Source of the DNA: Chloroflexota bacterium
GTDB lineage: Bacteria; Chloroflexota; Limnocylindria; P2-11E
Assembly: GCA_013695575.1 (NCBI GenBank)
Contig: JACDAF010000097.1
Location: forward strand, 1 to 14,822
DNA: 14,822 bases
Reading direction: 5' to 3'
Below the pieces are notes generated by a model, which saw only the letters and a program-made list of their open reading frames with translations, had not been told where the DNA came from and searched no databases. The position numbers were made by a program, and so were the translations under genes. This document shows positions 5,623 through 12,472 of this stretch, in pieces. Positions within the stretch are counted from its first letter, which is position 1. Every line of letters starts with the position of its first letter.

Positions 5623-7377
5623 ATGCGCGACGTCCCGATCGAGGCAACCATCCCCCCCACGGCCATCACGCAGGGAAGGCCCGCCGTCCTCGGCTCGAGG
5701 CACATGGTGAGCTCCAGCCACTACCTCGCGACCCTGGCGGGTCTCCGCATGTTCCCCCGCGGTGGCAGCGCGATCGACGCGGGGATCGCCGGCGGCATCG
5801 CGCTCAACGTCCTGGAGCGGCACCTCACGGACTTCGGCGGGGTCGCTCCGATCATGCTCTTCCTGCCCGGAATGCGTGAGCCGGAGACCATCGACGGCGT
5901 GGGTCGGTGGCCGGCGGGCCGCGATCTCGAGACGCACCGGGCGAGGTACGGCGATGACATGCCCATCGGCGTCGCGAGGTCGGTCACGCCGGCGGCCCCG
6001 GACGCCTGGCTGACGGCGCTCGCGCGCTACGGGCGGCTGTCGTTGGGAGACGTGCTGGCCCCATCGATCGAGCTCTGCGACGGATTCCCCGTGTACCCGC
6101 GCCTCGCGTGGGCGATCGAGCGGCTGCGCGAGCGGATCGAGCGATGGCCGACGAGCGCGGCGGTGTTCCTCCCCGGCGGGCGCGCACCAGCGGTCGGCGA
6201 GCTGCTCGTGCAGCGTGAGCTCGGCGACCTCTTTCGCCGGCTCGTCGCGATCGAGAGCGCCCACGGCTCCCGCGGGCGCGCCGCTGGGATCATGGCCGCG
6301 CGCGACGCGATCTACCGCGGCGACATCGCGGAGGAGATCGCGAGATTCATGGGAGACGAGGGCGGCGCGGTCACCGCCGAGGACCTCGCGGAGCAGCGTG
6401 TGACCATCGGACCACCGGTGCGAACGTCGTACCGGGGGATCGAGGTGTACGCCTGTGGTCCCTGGTCGCAGGGTCCGCTCGTTCCGATGACGCTCAATCT
6501 GCTGGAGGGCTACGACGTCGCATCGATGGGCCCGAGCTCACGCGAGTACCTGCACCACTACCTCGAGGCGATGAAGCTCGCCTGTGCCGACCGCGAGGGA
6601 TTCTTCGGCGATCCCGAACACGTTGACGTGCCGATCGTCGGCCTCATGTCGAAGGAGTACGCGGACGCCCGGCGCGCGCTCATCAGGGACGCACGGGCGT
6701 GGCCGGAGCTGCCGCCGCCTGGAGAGCCGTGGCGCTTCGAAGGTCGGACCGGCCCGCCTGGCTTCGTCCCGCGGCCGCTCTCCGGTGTGGGTGCCGCGGA
6801 TACCTCCTACATCTGCGCCATGGACGCCGAGGGCAACGCGTTCTCGGCGACGCCGTCGGACCCCGGCCTCGGGGCGCCACTCGTTCGCGGTCTCGGGATG
6901 ATCGTGTCGACGCGTGGGGCGCAGCTCTGGACGACGCCGGGACATCCCTCCGCCGTCGCGCCGCGCAAGCGCCCACGGCTCACGCCCAATCCCGCGCTGC
7001 TCATGCGGGACGGCCGGGCGCTCATGCCGTTCGGCTGCCCCGGTGAGGACGCCCAGTGTCAGGCCATGGTCCAGGTCGTCTGCAACATCATCGACTTCGG
7101 CATGAACACGCAGGAGGCGATCGAGCACCCACGCGCGATCTCACACTCGTTCCCGTGGTCCTTTCACCCGCACGCCTACGAGCCCGGCCTCGTGCGGATC
7201 GAGGCGCGGGTCCCAGAGGCGGTGCGCGACGCGCTCTCAGCGCTCGGCCACCGCGTCGAGGTGCTCCCCGACTTCACACCCGCGACGGCGGGGGTGTGCG
7301 CGATCCGCCGGCTCGAGAGTGGCGTGCTCGAGGGTGGTGCCGATCCGCGGCGCGAGAGCTACGCGATCGGATGGTGA
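5623..7377 (+). CDS. Gamma-glutamyltransferase-family N-terminal-nucleophile hydrolase
   Basis: 584-residue proenzyme of the GGT fold, which cleaves itself before a threonine to give two subunits. The N-terminal part has the family signature HMVSSSHYLATLAGLRMFPRGG-S-AIDAGIAGG, and the predicted nucleophile is Thr394 in ADTSYICAMDAEGNAFS, giving subunits of about 393 and 191 residues. The later oxyanion-region motif is FGCPGEDAQ rather than the GSPGG of classical GGT, which with the DTSY form points to the amidase-like branch (YwrD or oxamate-amidohydrolase relatives) rather than glutathione transpeptidase. No signal peptide is visible, so it is probably cytoplasmic, unlike secreted GGTs. The ATG at 5623 precedes the conserved RPAVLGS segment. 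It overlaps the PLP-enzyme gene downstream. Confidence 0.87.
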   Translation: MRDVPIEATIPPTAITQGRPAVLGSRHMVSSSHYLATLAGLRMFPRGGSAIDAGIAGGIALNVLERHLTDFGGVAPIMLFLPGMREPETIDGVGRWPAGRDLETHRARYGDDMPIGVARSVTPAAPDAWLTALARYGRLSLGDVLAPSIELCDGFPVYPRLAWAIERLRERIERWPTSAAVFLPGGRAPAVGELLVQRELGDLFRRLVAIESAHGSRGRAAGIMAARDAIYRGDIAEEIARFMGDEGGAVTAEDLAEQRVTIGPPVRTSYRGIEVYACGPWSQGPLVPMTLNLLEGYDVASMGPSSREYLHHYLEAMKLACADREGFFGDPEHVDVPIVGLMSKEYADARRALIRDARAWPELPPPGEPWRFEGRTGPPGFVPRPLSGVGAADTSYICAMDAEGNAFSATPSDPGLGAPLVRGLGMIVSTRGAQLWTTPGHPSAVAPRKRPRLTPNPALLMRDGRALMPFGCPGEDAQCQAMVQVVCNIIDFGMNTQEAIEHPRAISHSFPWSFHPHAYEPGLVRIEARVPEAVRDALSALGHRVEVLPDFTPATAGVCAIRRLESGVLEGGADPRRESYAIGW

Positions 7378-8525
7378 TCGAGCAGGAACGCGCCTGGCGC
7401 GCGGAGTTCCCGATCACGAACACATGGAACTACCTCAACTCGTGCTCGCTCTCGCCGCTCCCTCGCAGCGGACGGAAGGCGCTCGAGGAGTTCGGACGGC
7501 AGTGGACCGAGCTCGGCGGGCGCGCCTGGTACGACCACTGGCTGGGGGAGTACGAGTCACTGCGTGTAGATCTCGCGGGCGTGCTCCGTGTAAACGCGGA
7601 CGAGGTCGCGCTCGAGCCGAGCGTCTCCGCCGCCCTCGTGAGCATCGCGACGACGTTCGATTACACCACGCGTCCGAAGGTCGTCGTGACCGACCTCGAT
7701 TTTCCGACCGACGGCCACACCTGGCTCGCGCTCGCCGATCGCGGCGTCGAGGTCGAATTCGTCCGCAGCCCCGATCGGATCGGCGTGCCGCTCGAGGTCT
7801 TCGAGCGCGCCGTCGATGAACGCACCGCGCTCGTGTGCACCGGGCACGTGTACTACACGAGCGGCTATATCCAGGACGTCCGCGCGCTCGCGGAGATCTG
7901 TCATCGCAAGGGCGCCGCGCTCGTGGTGGACGCGTATCAGTCGATCGGCGCGCTCGCGTTCGATGCGCACGCGAGCGGCGTCGATTACCTGGTCGGGGGC
8001 ATGCTGAAGTGGCTTATGGGCGGTCCGGGGATGGCGTTCCTCTACTCGCGGGCTGAGGTCGCCGAGCGCGCGCGTCCGCAGGCCCTTGGCTGGTGGGGCG
8101 TGCGGGACCCCTTCGACTTCGACGTCGAGCATCTCGCCTACGGCCGGGGTGCCCGCCGGTTCGAGTACGGCACGCCGGCGGTCGCCGCGCTCTTCACCGC
8201 ACGGGCGGGGCTCGCACTCCTCGATGAGATCGGCATCGGGACCGTACGCGAGCGCCACATGCTGTTGTCGCAGCGGCTGCTGGACGGCGCGCTCGAGCAG
8301 GGCTGGCGCGTGCGCTGCCCGACTGACGCGCGTCAGCGCACCGCGATCGTGACGCTCGAGCACCCGAACGCGCAGGCGGCGGTGGAGGTGCTGCGTGCGT
8401 CAGGCGTCATCGCGGATGCGCGCCCCGGTCTCATCCGGCTGTCGCCGCACTACTTCAACACGCTCGAGGAGGTGGACGCGGCGCTCGAGATCGCCGCACC
8501 CCTGCGCGAGGCGGCGCCCGTCTAG
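7371..8525 (+). CDS. Class V aminotransferase-fold PLP enzyme, kynureninase-like
   Basis: 384-residue cytoplasmic PLP enzyme. The PLP lysine is predicted as Lys213 in GGMLKWLMGGPGMAFLY and the pyridine-nitrogen aspartate as Asp187 in VVDAYQSIGAL; the DFPTD segment, the CTGHVYYTSGYIQDV strand and the C-terminal RLSPHYFNTLEEVD also fit kynureninase and related class V enzymes. Reaction and substrate cannot be assigned: candidates are carbon-carbon or carbon-sulfur lyases, or an aminotransferase. ATG 7371 overlaps the GGT-like gene by 7 bases (GTG 7374 would overlap by 4). There is no Shine-Dalgarno and no TAnnnT box at the usual spacing, so the two genes are probably one translationally coupled unit. 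Its TAG shares the palindrome CTAG with the stop of the gene on the other strand. Confidence 0.88.
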   Translation: MVIEQERAWRAEFPITNTWNYLNSCSLSPLPRSGRKALEEFGRQWTELGGRAWYDHWLGEYESLRVDLAGVLRVNADEVALEPSVSAALVSIATTFDYTTRPKVVVTDLDFPTDGHTWLALADRGVEVEFVRSPDRIGVPLEVFERAVDERTALVCTGHVYYTSGYIQDVRALAEICHRKGAALVVDAYQSIGALAFDAHASGVDYLVGGMLKWLMGGPGMAFLYSRAEVAERARPQALGWWGVRDPFDFDVEHLAYGRGARRFEYGTPAVAALFTARAGLALLDEIGIGTVRERHMLLSQRLLDGALEQGWRVRCPTDARQRTAIVTLEHPNAQAAVEVLRASGVIADARPGLIRLSPHYFNTLEEVDAALEIAAPLREAAPV

Positions 8526-8860
8526 CGCCCGCGGACCCGCGCGACGAGTATCTGGAGATCGCCGCCGCCGTCCTCGACGAGCGCGCCGCCCGCCGCGATC
8601 CGTTCGCCTTCGAGGACGTGCGCGCGCAGCGCCGCAGCAAGCAGCAGCGGGTCCGCGAGATTCGAGGGGTCGTGATCGACGCCGCGCAGGGCGATCCGGC
8701 GGCGGATCTCGGCCCACCGCACGATGACGTCGCGGTCGGGCTCGGGCAGCTGCGCATACGCCGCCGCATCGTTCAGCGCGACGCGGTAGGGAAGCAGCCG
8801 GCGGCGCTCCGTGCCGCGCGGATGCTCCACCGCGAGCGCCAGCTCCCGTTCGGAGATCAC
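8522..8860 (-). CDS. Small protein of unknown function
   Basis: 112-residue protein I do not recognise. It begins MISERELALAVEHPRGTE, has several basic and acidic residues in alternating helical stretches (DRDVIVRWAEIRRRIALRG; LLLAAALRAHVLEGERIAAGG) and ends in a short strand LQILVARVRGR. There is no signal peptide, membrane helix or cysteine. Support for a real gene: it exactly fills the space between two neighbours, its stop overlaps the PLP-enzyme stop by 4 bases in a convergent arrangement, and the GTG start at 8860 has TAGCAT 6 bases upstream. The GAGGGA touching the GTG is too close to act as a Shine-Dalgarno. Confidence 0.6.
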   Translation of the reverse strand: MISERELALAVEHPRGTERRRLLPYRVALNDAAAYAQLPEPDRDVIVRWAEIRRRIALRGVDHDPSNLADPLLLAAALRAHVLEGERIAAGGALVEDGGGDLQILVARVRGR

Positions 8861-8865
8861 TCCCT

Positions 8866-8871
8866 CATGCT
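8866..8871 (+). promoter_or_regulatory. Degenerate -10 box of the DinB-like gene
   Basis: CATGCT lies 6 bases before ATG 8878. It keeps A2, T3 and T6 of the -10 consensus but lacks T1. It overlaps the minus-strand box at 8867-8872 almost completely. Confidence 0.3.
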
Positions 8872-8872
8872 A
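8867..8872 (-). promoter_or_regulatory. TAnnnT -10 box of the 112-residue gene (leaderless type)
   Basis: Read on the minus strand this is TAGCAT, four of six consensus bases, 6 bases before GTG 8860. The whole gap between the divergent start codons is 17 bases. Confidence 0.5.
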
Positions 8873-8877
8873 CGGAC

Positions 8878-9390
8878 ATGCCGCTGTCCGGAGCGAAGGT
8901 CCTCGACGAGGTGAAGGCTGGCGCTTCGCTCCAGTCGCTCGCCGACGCGCACTCGATGGAGGACATCGTGGAAGCCGTTTTCGGGATGAAGCAGAGCCTC
9001 CGCTTCGGCGTGAGCTCGCTCGACGATGCCGGACTGCACCGTCACGCGGGGATCGAGCCGTGGTCGGTCGCTGAGATCGTCGGCCATGCGCTGGACGCGG
9101 ATCTGACGGCGCACCGGATCGCACGAGCCCTGGCCCTCGGCAAGCGCCCCGACGCCCCGTTGCCTTACGGCGTCGCTGGAGATGCCGCGCAAGCGCGTGC
9201 GCAGCTTCTGGCCGCGATCCGCTCGTCCGAAGAGCGGGCGGCCGAAGCACGCGTGCTCGCCGCGGGCGGTCCGACGGCCCCGCACCCTGACCTCGGCGAG
9301 CTCGATGCGCGCGGCTGGATCCTGTTCATCGCGCTCCACGACGCGCTGCACCTCCATCAGGCGGCAGCGGTGGTGCGCACGCCGCGGTGA
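8878..9390 (+). CDS. DinB-like / maleylpyruvate-isomerase-like four-helix protein
   Basis: 170-residue cytoplasmic protein, mostly helical. The segment EPWSVAEIVGHALDADLTAHR carries His70 in the position of the first metal-binding histidine of the DinB/YfiT fold, and the last helix ALHDALHLHQ carries His154 and His158 (HxxxH), giving the three-histidine set usual in that superfamily. Members include thiol-dependent transferases and isomerases as well as many proteins of unknown role; nothing here indicates the substrate. The start ATG 8878 has only a degenerate -10 box upstream, and ATG 8956 is an alternative. It is convergent with the SGNH hydrolase gene, their stops 13 bases apart. Confidence 0.62.
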   Translation: MPLSGAKVLDEVKAGASLQSLADAHSMEDIVEAVFGMKQSLRFGVSSLDDAGLHRHAGIEPWSVAEIVGHALDADLTAHRIARALALGKRPDAPLPYGVAGDAAQARAQLLAAIRSSEERAAEARVLAAGGPTAPHPDLGELDARGWILFIALHDALHLHQAAAVVRTPR

Positions 9391-9403
9391 CGACGCCCGT
9401 CAG

Positions 9404-10129
9404 TCAGGACGAGACGAGCGCCAACGAGCGTGCACTGTGGCCCACGATCGGCAGGAGGAGCTCGCGCCAGAGCGCGTAGCCCCGGGCGTTCAGGTGAAGC
9501 CGGTCCGCGACGAACAGCTCCTCGCGCGGCATGCCGTCGGGCCCGAGCATCGGCGAGAACACGTCCACATACAGAAGCCGCGGATCCGCGGCCGCATAGC
9601 CGCGCACCAGGGCGTTCGCCGCCCGAATCTGGTCGACGAGAGCCCAGCGAGCCGGGCTCGGCTTGATCGCGATGAACGCGATCCGCGTCCCGGGCAACGC
9701 ACGCTGGACGAGCGTGACGAACGTCTGGTAGTCCGCGAACACCGCCTCCGGGGACTTGCCCGCCACGAGGTCGTTGTCGCCGGCATAGAGCACGATGAGC
9801 CGTGGCCGGTACGGCAGCACGATGCGCCCGGCATAGGTGACGACGTCACTGAGCTCTGAGCCGCCGAAGCCCCGCTGGACGACATCGACACCGCGGAAGT
9901 CGGCCTCGAGCGCAGGCCAGAGGCGGATCGAGGAGCTGCCGACGAAGAGCACACCGCCCGGCCGTGGCGGCGATATTCGGTCGGCTGCTTCGAACCGCGC
10001 GATCTCCTCGGCCCAGGCATCGGGTGAGCGGGAAGCGGCGGGCGCGGATCGAGAGGCAGGGAGCTCGCGAGCGGTCTGCGCGCATGCGGGGAGGGTGAGC
10101 GCGGTGAGGAGGAGCAGAGCGCCTCGCAT
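9404..10129 (-). CDS. SGNH/GDSL-family hydrolase, predicted lipoprotein
   Basis: 241-residue exported lipid-anchored esterase or acylhydrolase. With ATG 10129 the N-terminus is a lipoprotein signal, MRGALLLLTALTLPAC with Cys16 after LPA, followed by a Ser/Ala/Pro/Arg linker to about residue 37. SGNH blocks follow: GSSSI at 64-68 with Ser66 as probable nucleophile, the GFGGSEL glycine block, GDND in LYAGDNDLVAG (Gly and Asn of the oxyanion hole), and DRLH at 209-212 supplying catalytic Asp and His. Substrate unknown; cell-wall or lipid esters are possible. The frame is open to a GTG at 10210, which would add 27 Arg-rich residues in front of the signal; neither start has a Shine-Dalgarno, so the choice rests on the signal peptide. 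Confidence 0.82.
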   Translation of the reverse strand: MRGALLLLTALTLPACAQTARELPASRSAPAASRSPDAWAEEIARFEAADRISPPRPGGVLFVGSSSIRLWPALEADFRGVDVVQRGFGGSELSDVVTYAGRIVLPYRPRLIVLYAGDNDLVAGKSPEAVFADYQTFVTLVQRALPGTRIAFIAIKPSPARWALVDQIRAANALVRGYAAADPRLLYVDVFSPMLGPDGMPREELFVADRLHLNARGYALWRELLLPIVGHSARSLALVSS

Positions 10130-10215
10130 GGACGGACCAGGCGTACGTCCAGAGGCGCGGGCTGACACGAGGGCCCTCCGGGACTCGCGCCGCAGCCACG
10201 CACGGAGCACGTTCC

Positions 10216-10221
10216 TATTGT
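10216..10221 (+). promoter_or_regulatory. TAnnnT -10 box of the OB-like gene (leaderless type)
   Basis: TATTGT, four of six consensus bases, lies 6 bases before GTG 10228 with no Shine-Dalgarno. On the opposite strand the same TA step begins TAGGAA, which lacks the conserved T6, so a shared divergent promoter is less clear here. Confidence 0.5.
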
Positions 10222-10227
10222 GGACAG

Positions 10228-10989
10228 GTGGATGAGGCGCACGACCGTCTGATGGAAGACTCCGCGAGAGAGCACGACGTGCTCGTGCTCGCGAAGACCG
10301 TCGCGGCGAACGACTTCCCGGTCGAGCGCGCCTCGGTCATCGGCATCGACCGCGAGAGCGGACGGCTGCTGCGGCTCTCGCCCTTCCCGTGGAAAGGCGC
10401 GGACACCGACCCGCCGATCCTGCGCTGGGCATGGATCCAGGTGCGCACGGTGGCGGCCGCGTTCGACCCGAGGCCCGGTTCAGCGGGTGTCGAGGGCGAG
10501 GTGCTGCAGACCGCGTACGTCGAGGCGAAGGACGGCTGGCGGCTGCGCTGGCCGTTCGTGCGAGCACACCTGCACGGCTCGGTCGAATCGCTCCAGGAGA
10601 GCGTGCGCGCGGGTGCCGCGAGCGCCGGTTTCGTGAAGCCCGGTCCCGAGTGGGATCTCATGCAGCTGCCGCTGCGCGTGACGTTCCGGTGCGCGAGCGA
10701 CGAGTGCCGGGGACCACACGAGCTGCCGGTGCTGGATTGGGAGCTTCACGAGATGTCGCGAGCGGCGCGCGAGCGGCACGGGGCGGTCTGGGCCACGAAG
10801 TTTCGCGAGACCTGGGGCCGCGGGCTTGTGGAGAAGTACGACGTGCATGTCCTGGTGTCGTCGTACGCGCAGTCACCGTCGAAGCTGTACGTGGCCGGGC
10901 TGTTCTACCCGCCGCGCGAGCGTGAGGACGACCACGCGCATGCGCACCATGCGCAGCACCGTGCCCATCTCCGCGATGCGCCCGCATAG
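10228..10989 (+). CDS. Protein resembling dual-OB-domain family, with zinc-ligand-like residues and His-rich tail
   Basis: 253-residue cytoplasmic protein. The first part has VLVLAKTVAANDF (18-30) and ASVIGIDRESGRLLRLSPFPW (35-55), a beta-rich pattern I associate with proteins described as dual OB-containing. The second part has FRCASDECRGPHE (Cys155, Cys160, His164), DWELHEM (170-176), an amphipathic segment WATKFRETWG, KYDVHVLVSS and GLFYPP (224-229). The role is unknown; OB folds usually bind nucleic acid, so a DNA- or RNA-linked job is possible. After GLFYPPR comes a tail with His at 236, 238, 240, 241, 244 and 247, likely metal-binding. Start GTG 10228 is supported by TATTGT 6 bases upstream. 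The family call is from memory of motifs and is tentative. Confidence 0.6.
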   Translation: MDEAHDRLMEDSAREHDVLVLAKTVAANDFPVERASVIGIDRESGRLLRLSPFPWKGADTDPPILRWAWIQVRTVAAAFDPRPGSAGVEGEVLQTAYVEAKDGWRLRWPFVRAHLHGSVESLQESVRAGAASAGFVKPGPEWDLMQLPLRVTFRCASDECRGPHELPVLDWELHEMSRAARERHGAVWATKFRETWGRGLVEKYDVHVLVSSYAQSPSKLYVAGLFYPPREREDDHAHAHHAQHRAHLRDAPA

Positions 10990-11027
10990 CGCCGCCCTGC
11001 AGGAGGAGAGACCTGGGTCGCATCACG

Positions 11028-11048
11028 CCCTCCGTCAGGCGAGGGAGG
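11028..11048. terminator. Small hairpin between convergent genes
   Basis: CCCTCC (11028-11033) can pair with GGGAGG (11043-11048) around a 9-base loop. It lies in the 88-base gap after the OB-like gene and before the end of the minus-strand unknown gene, and its right arm is part of repeat copy 2. No T-run follows, so termination is only a suggestion. Confidence 0.3.
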
Positions 11049-11067
11049 ACGTTGCCCGACCGCGGCG
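11037..11067. repeat. Intergenic repeat, copy 2
   Basis: AGGCGAGGGAGG, then ACG, then TTGCCC, then a CCG-rich tail; matches the element at 4898-4928 in the same orientation and the same context, a gap between convergent genes. Confidence 0.5.
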
Positions 11068-11077
11068 CGGGGATCAT

Positions 11078-11512
11078 CTAGAGCTGTCCGGCGAGCTCCG
11101 AGGGTGCGTCGGTACGTCTGGCGCCGAGCTCGCCTTCCTTGCCGTGATACCCATGCGGGAAGATCCGCAACAGGAGGTAGGTGCCCGTCACGGGATCGTC
11201 GACGCGCTCGATGATGCGTGACGGTCCCCACTTCGAGTCGAACTGATCGCTCACCGACGGCTTCGCCATGCCCGGATCGAAGCCGACTTTGTCCCACTGC
11301 AGCACCGCATAGCCCCGAACGACGCGCTCCTCGTCGCCGCCCGCGTCGGGACGCCAGGTGTGGCTCCCGTCGTGCTGCCGCTGACACACGGCGGGCGATC
11401 CAGAGTGCATCGTGACCCACTTGTCGATGTCAGCGTCCTTGGTCTGCGCGCCCTGCGGATAGGCCTCTCGATGCAGCCGCTCGCCGTCGGTGCAGAGGTA
11501 GTAGAAGAGCAC
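11078..11512 (-). CDS. Protein of unknown function (144 residues)
   Basis: I do not recognise this protein. It begins MLFYYLCTDGERLHREAYPQG and is rich in polar and aromatic residues (KDADIDKWVTMHSG; VCQRQHDGSHTWRPDAGGDEERVV; YAVLQWDKVGFDPGM), with a beta-like stretch TGTYLLLRIFPHGYHGKEGE near the end. There are two cysteines (residues 7 and 42 or so), several histidines, and no clear signal peptide or membrane helix. The frame is open to a TTG at 11518; I prefer GTG 11512 because TAGACT lies exactly 6 bases upstream of it and directly abuts the TTG. It is a single-gene unit, convergent with the OB-like gene and divergent from the hydrolase gene. Confidence 0.6.
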   Translation of the reverse strand: MLFYYLCTDGERLHREAYPQGAQTKDADIDKWVTMHSGSPAVCQRQHDGSHTWRPDAGGDEERVVRGYAVLQWDKVGFDPGMAKPSVSDQFDSKWGPSRIIERVDDPVTGTYLLLRIFPHGYHGKEGELGARRTDAPSELAGQL

Positions 11513-11518
11513 GCACAA

Positions 11519-11524
11519 AGTCTA
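11519..11524 (-). promoter_or_regulatory. TAnnnT -10 box of the 144-residue gene (leaderless type)
   Basis: Read on the minus strand this is TAGACT, 6 bases before GTG 11512. It touches the alternative TTG at 11518, which makes that longer start unlikely if this box is used. Confidence 0.45.
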
Positions 11525-11584
11525 CGCATCTCCCCGCGCCCGTCGCCGCCTTGCCCCATGGCCGCCGAAGGTCCCGCCCTCGCT

Positions 11585-11590
11585 CAGCAT
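11585..11590 (+). promoter_or_regulatory. Degenerate -10 box of the alpha/beta hydrolase gene
   Basis: CAGCAT keeps A2, A5 and T6 of the consensus and lies exactly 6 bases before ATG 11597. It helps choose 11597 over the in-frame ATGs at 11558 and 11606, neither of which has such a box. Confidence 0.3.
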
Positions 11591-11596
11591 CTCAGA

Positions 11597-12472
11597 ATGG
11601 TGCTCATGGGCCGGACCATCACCGTCCATGGATGCCGCATCCGCGCGATCGAGGCTGGTCCCGCCGACGGTGACCCCGTCCTCTGCGTACACGGCCTCGG
11701 TGGGTGGGCAGAGAACTGGAGGGAGACGCTGCGGGCGCTCGGCGATGCCGGGTTCCGCGCGGTGGCCATCGATCTCCCCGGGTTCGGCCAGAGCGAGGTC
11801 CCTTCCCGAGTCTCGTACTTCCGTGGTGAGGGGGCGCTGTACGCGCGACTCGTTCCCGGCGTGCTCGACGCGCTGGGCATTCGCCACGCACACGTGCTGG
11901 GGCACTCGCTCGGAGGCGCGGTCGCCTACATGGGCACGGTGAGCGCGCCGGATCGCGTACGCAGCCTCACGCTCGTCGCGCCGGGAGGCCTGGGCCTCGA
12001 CCTTCCCTGGCCGCTGCGTCTCGGCTCGGTGCCCTTCGTCCGCAGGCTGATCAGGCGCGGCAGTCAGCGTGCGGCGCGGGCCGGGCTCGCCAGCTGCTTC
12101 CGCGAGCCCCGGCGGATCCCGCCGACCCTGCTCGAGGAGTGCGACCGGTACGCGCGGAGCAGCGTCCCGGAGACGCTCCGGGTCCTCCAGGCGGGGGTGA
12201 CGCTCCGCGGCCTGCGGCGCGATATCCAGTCGGAGTGGCTGTCGCGCGCCGGGCGTTACCGCGGACCGGTCCTCGTCGTGTGGGGGGAGGACGACATCGT
12301 GCTGCCGATCTCCCACGCTCGCGCCGCCGCGGAGCTCTTTCCGCGCGCGGTGCTCGAGCGCATCGGGGACGCGGGACACCTGGTCATGGTCGAGCAGCCA
12401 GAGGCGTTCCACAGGGTCCTCCTTCCGTACCTACTGGCGCAACGGGCCGAAGCGGTACGCTCGAACGAGTGA
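11597..12472 (+). CDS. Alpha/beta-fold hydrolase
   Basis: 291-residue serine hydrolase of the alpha/beta fold, predicted cytoplasmic; ester, thioester or carbon-carbon bond substrate unknown. The oxyanion segment is HGLGGWAENW, the nucleophile is Ser104 in GHSLGG, the acid Asp233 in VVWGEDDIVLP and the base His261 in GDAGHLVMVEQPE, all in the correct order. A basic cap region (about 145-160: RRLIRRGSQRAARAG) lies between. The frame is open far upstream; ATG 11597 is chosen because the conserved part begins just after it (GRTITVHGCRIRAIEAG) and a degenerate -10 box is 6 bases upstream. Its TGA overlaps the GTG of the E1 gene by 4 bases, so both are probably made together; related hydrolase-like proteins are known next to, or fused with, 2-oxoacid dehydrogenase parts. 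Confidence 0.86.
   Translation: MVLMGRTITVHGCRIRAIEAGPADGDPVLCVHGLGGWAENWRETLRALGDAGFRAVAIDLPGFGQSEVPSRVSYFRGEGALYARLVPGVLDALGIRHAHVLGHSLGGAVAYMGTVSAPDRVRSLTLVAPGGLGLDLPWPLRLGSVPFVRRLIRRGSQRAARAGLASCFREPRRIPPTLLEECDRYARSSVPETLRVLQAGVTLRGLRRDIQSEWLSRAGRYRGPVLVVWGEDDIVLPISHARAAAELFPRAVLERIGDAGHLVMVEQPEAFHRVLLPYLLAQRAEAVRSNE
12456..12461 (+). promoter_or_regulatory. TAnnnT box before the E1 start, inside the hydrolase gene
   Basis: TACGCT, four of six consensus bases, lies 7 bases before GTG 12469 and inside the 3' end of the hydrolase gene. It may be an internal leaderless promoter allowing E1 expression without the hydrolase. Being inside coding sequence, it could also be there by chance. Confidence 0.4.

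Noticed and set aside
10208..10227. GTG 10210 as a leaderless start for the SGNH hydrolase, paired with the OB-like gene promoter
   Set aside because: The minus-strand hexamer TAGGAA lacks T6 and is only 1 base from the GTG, and this start would put 27 Arg-rich residues before a good lipoprotein signal.
10936..10945. Palindrome GCGCATGCGC as an operator or recombination site
   Set aside because: It lies in the codons of the His-rich tail, where repeated CAT/CAC and GCG codons produce such palindromes.
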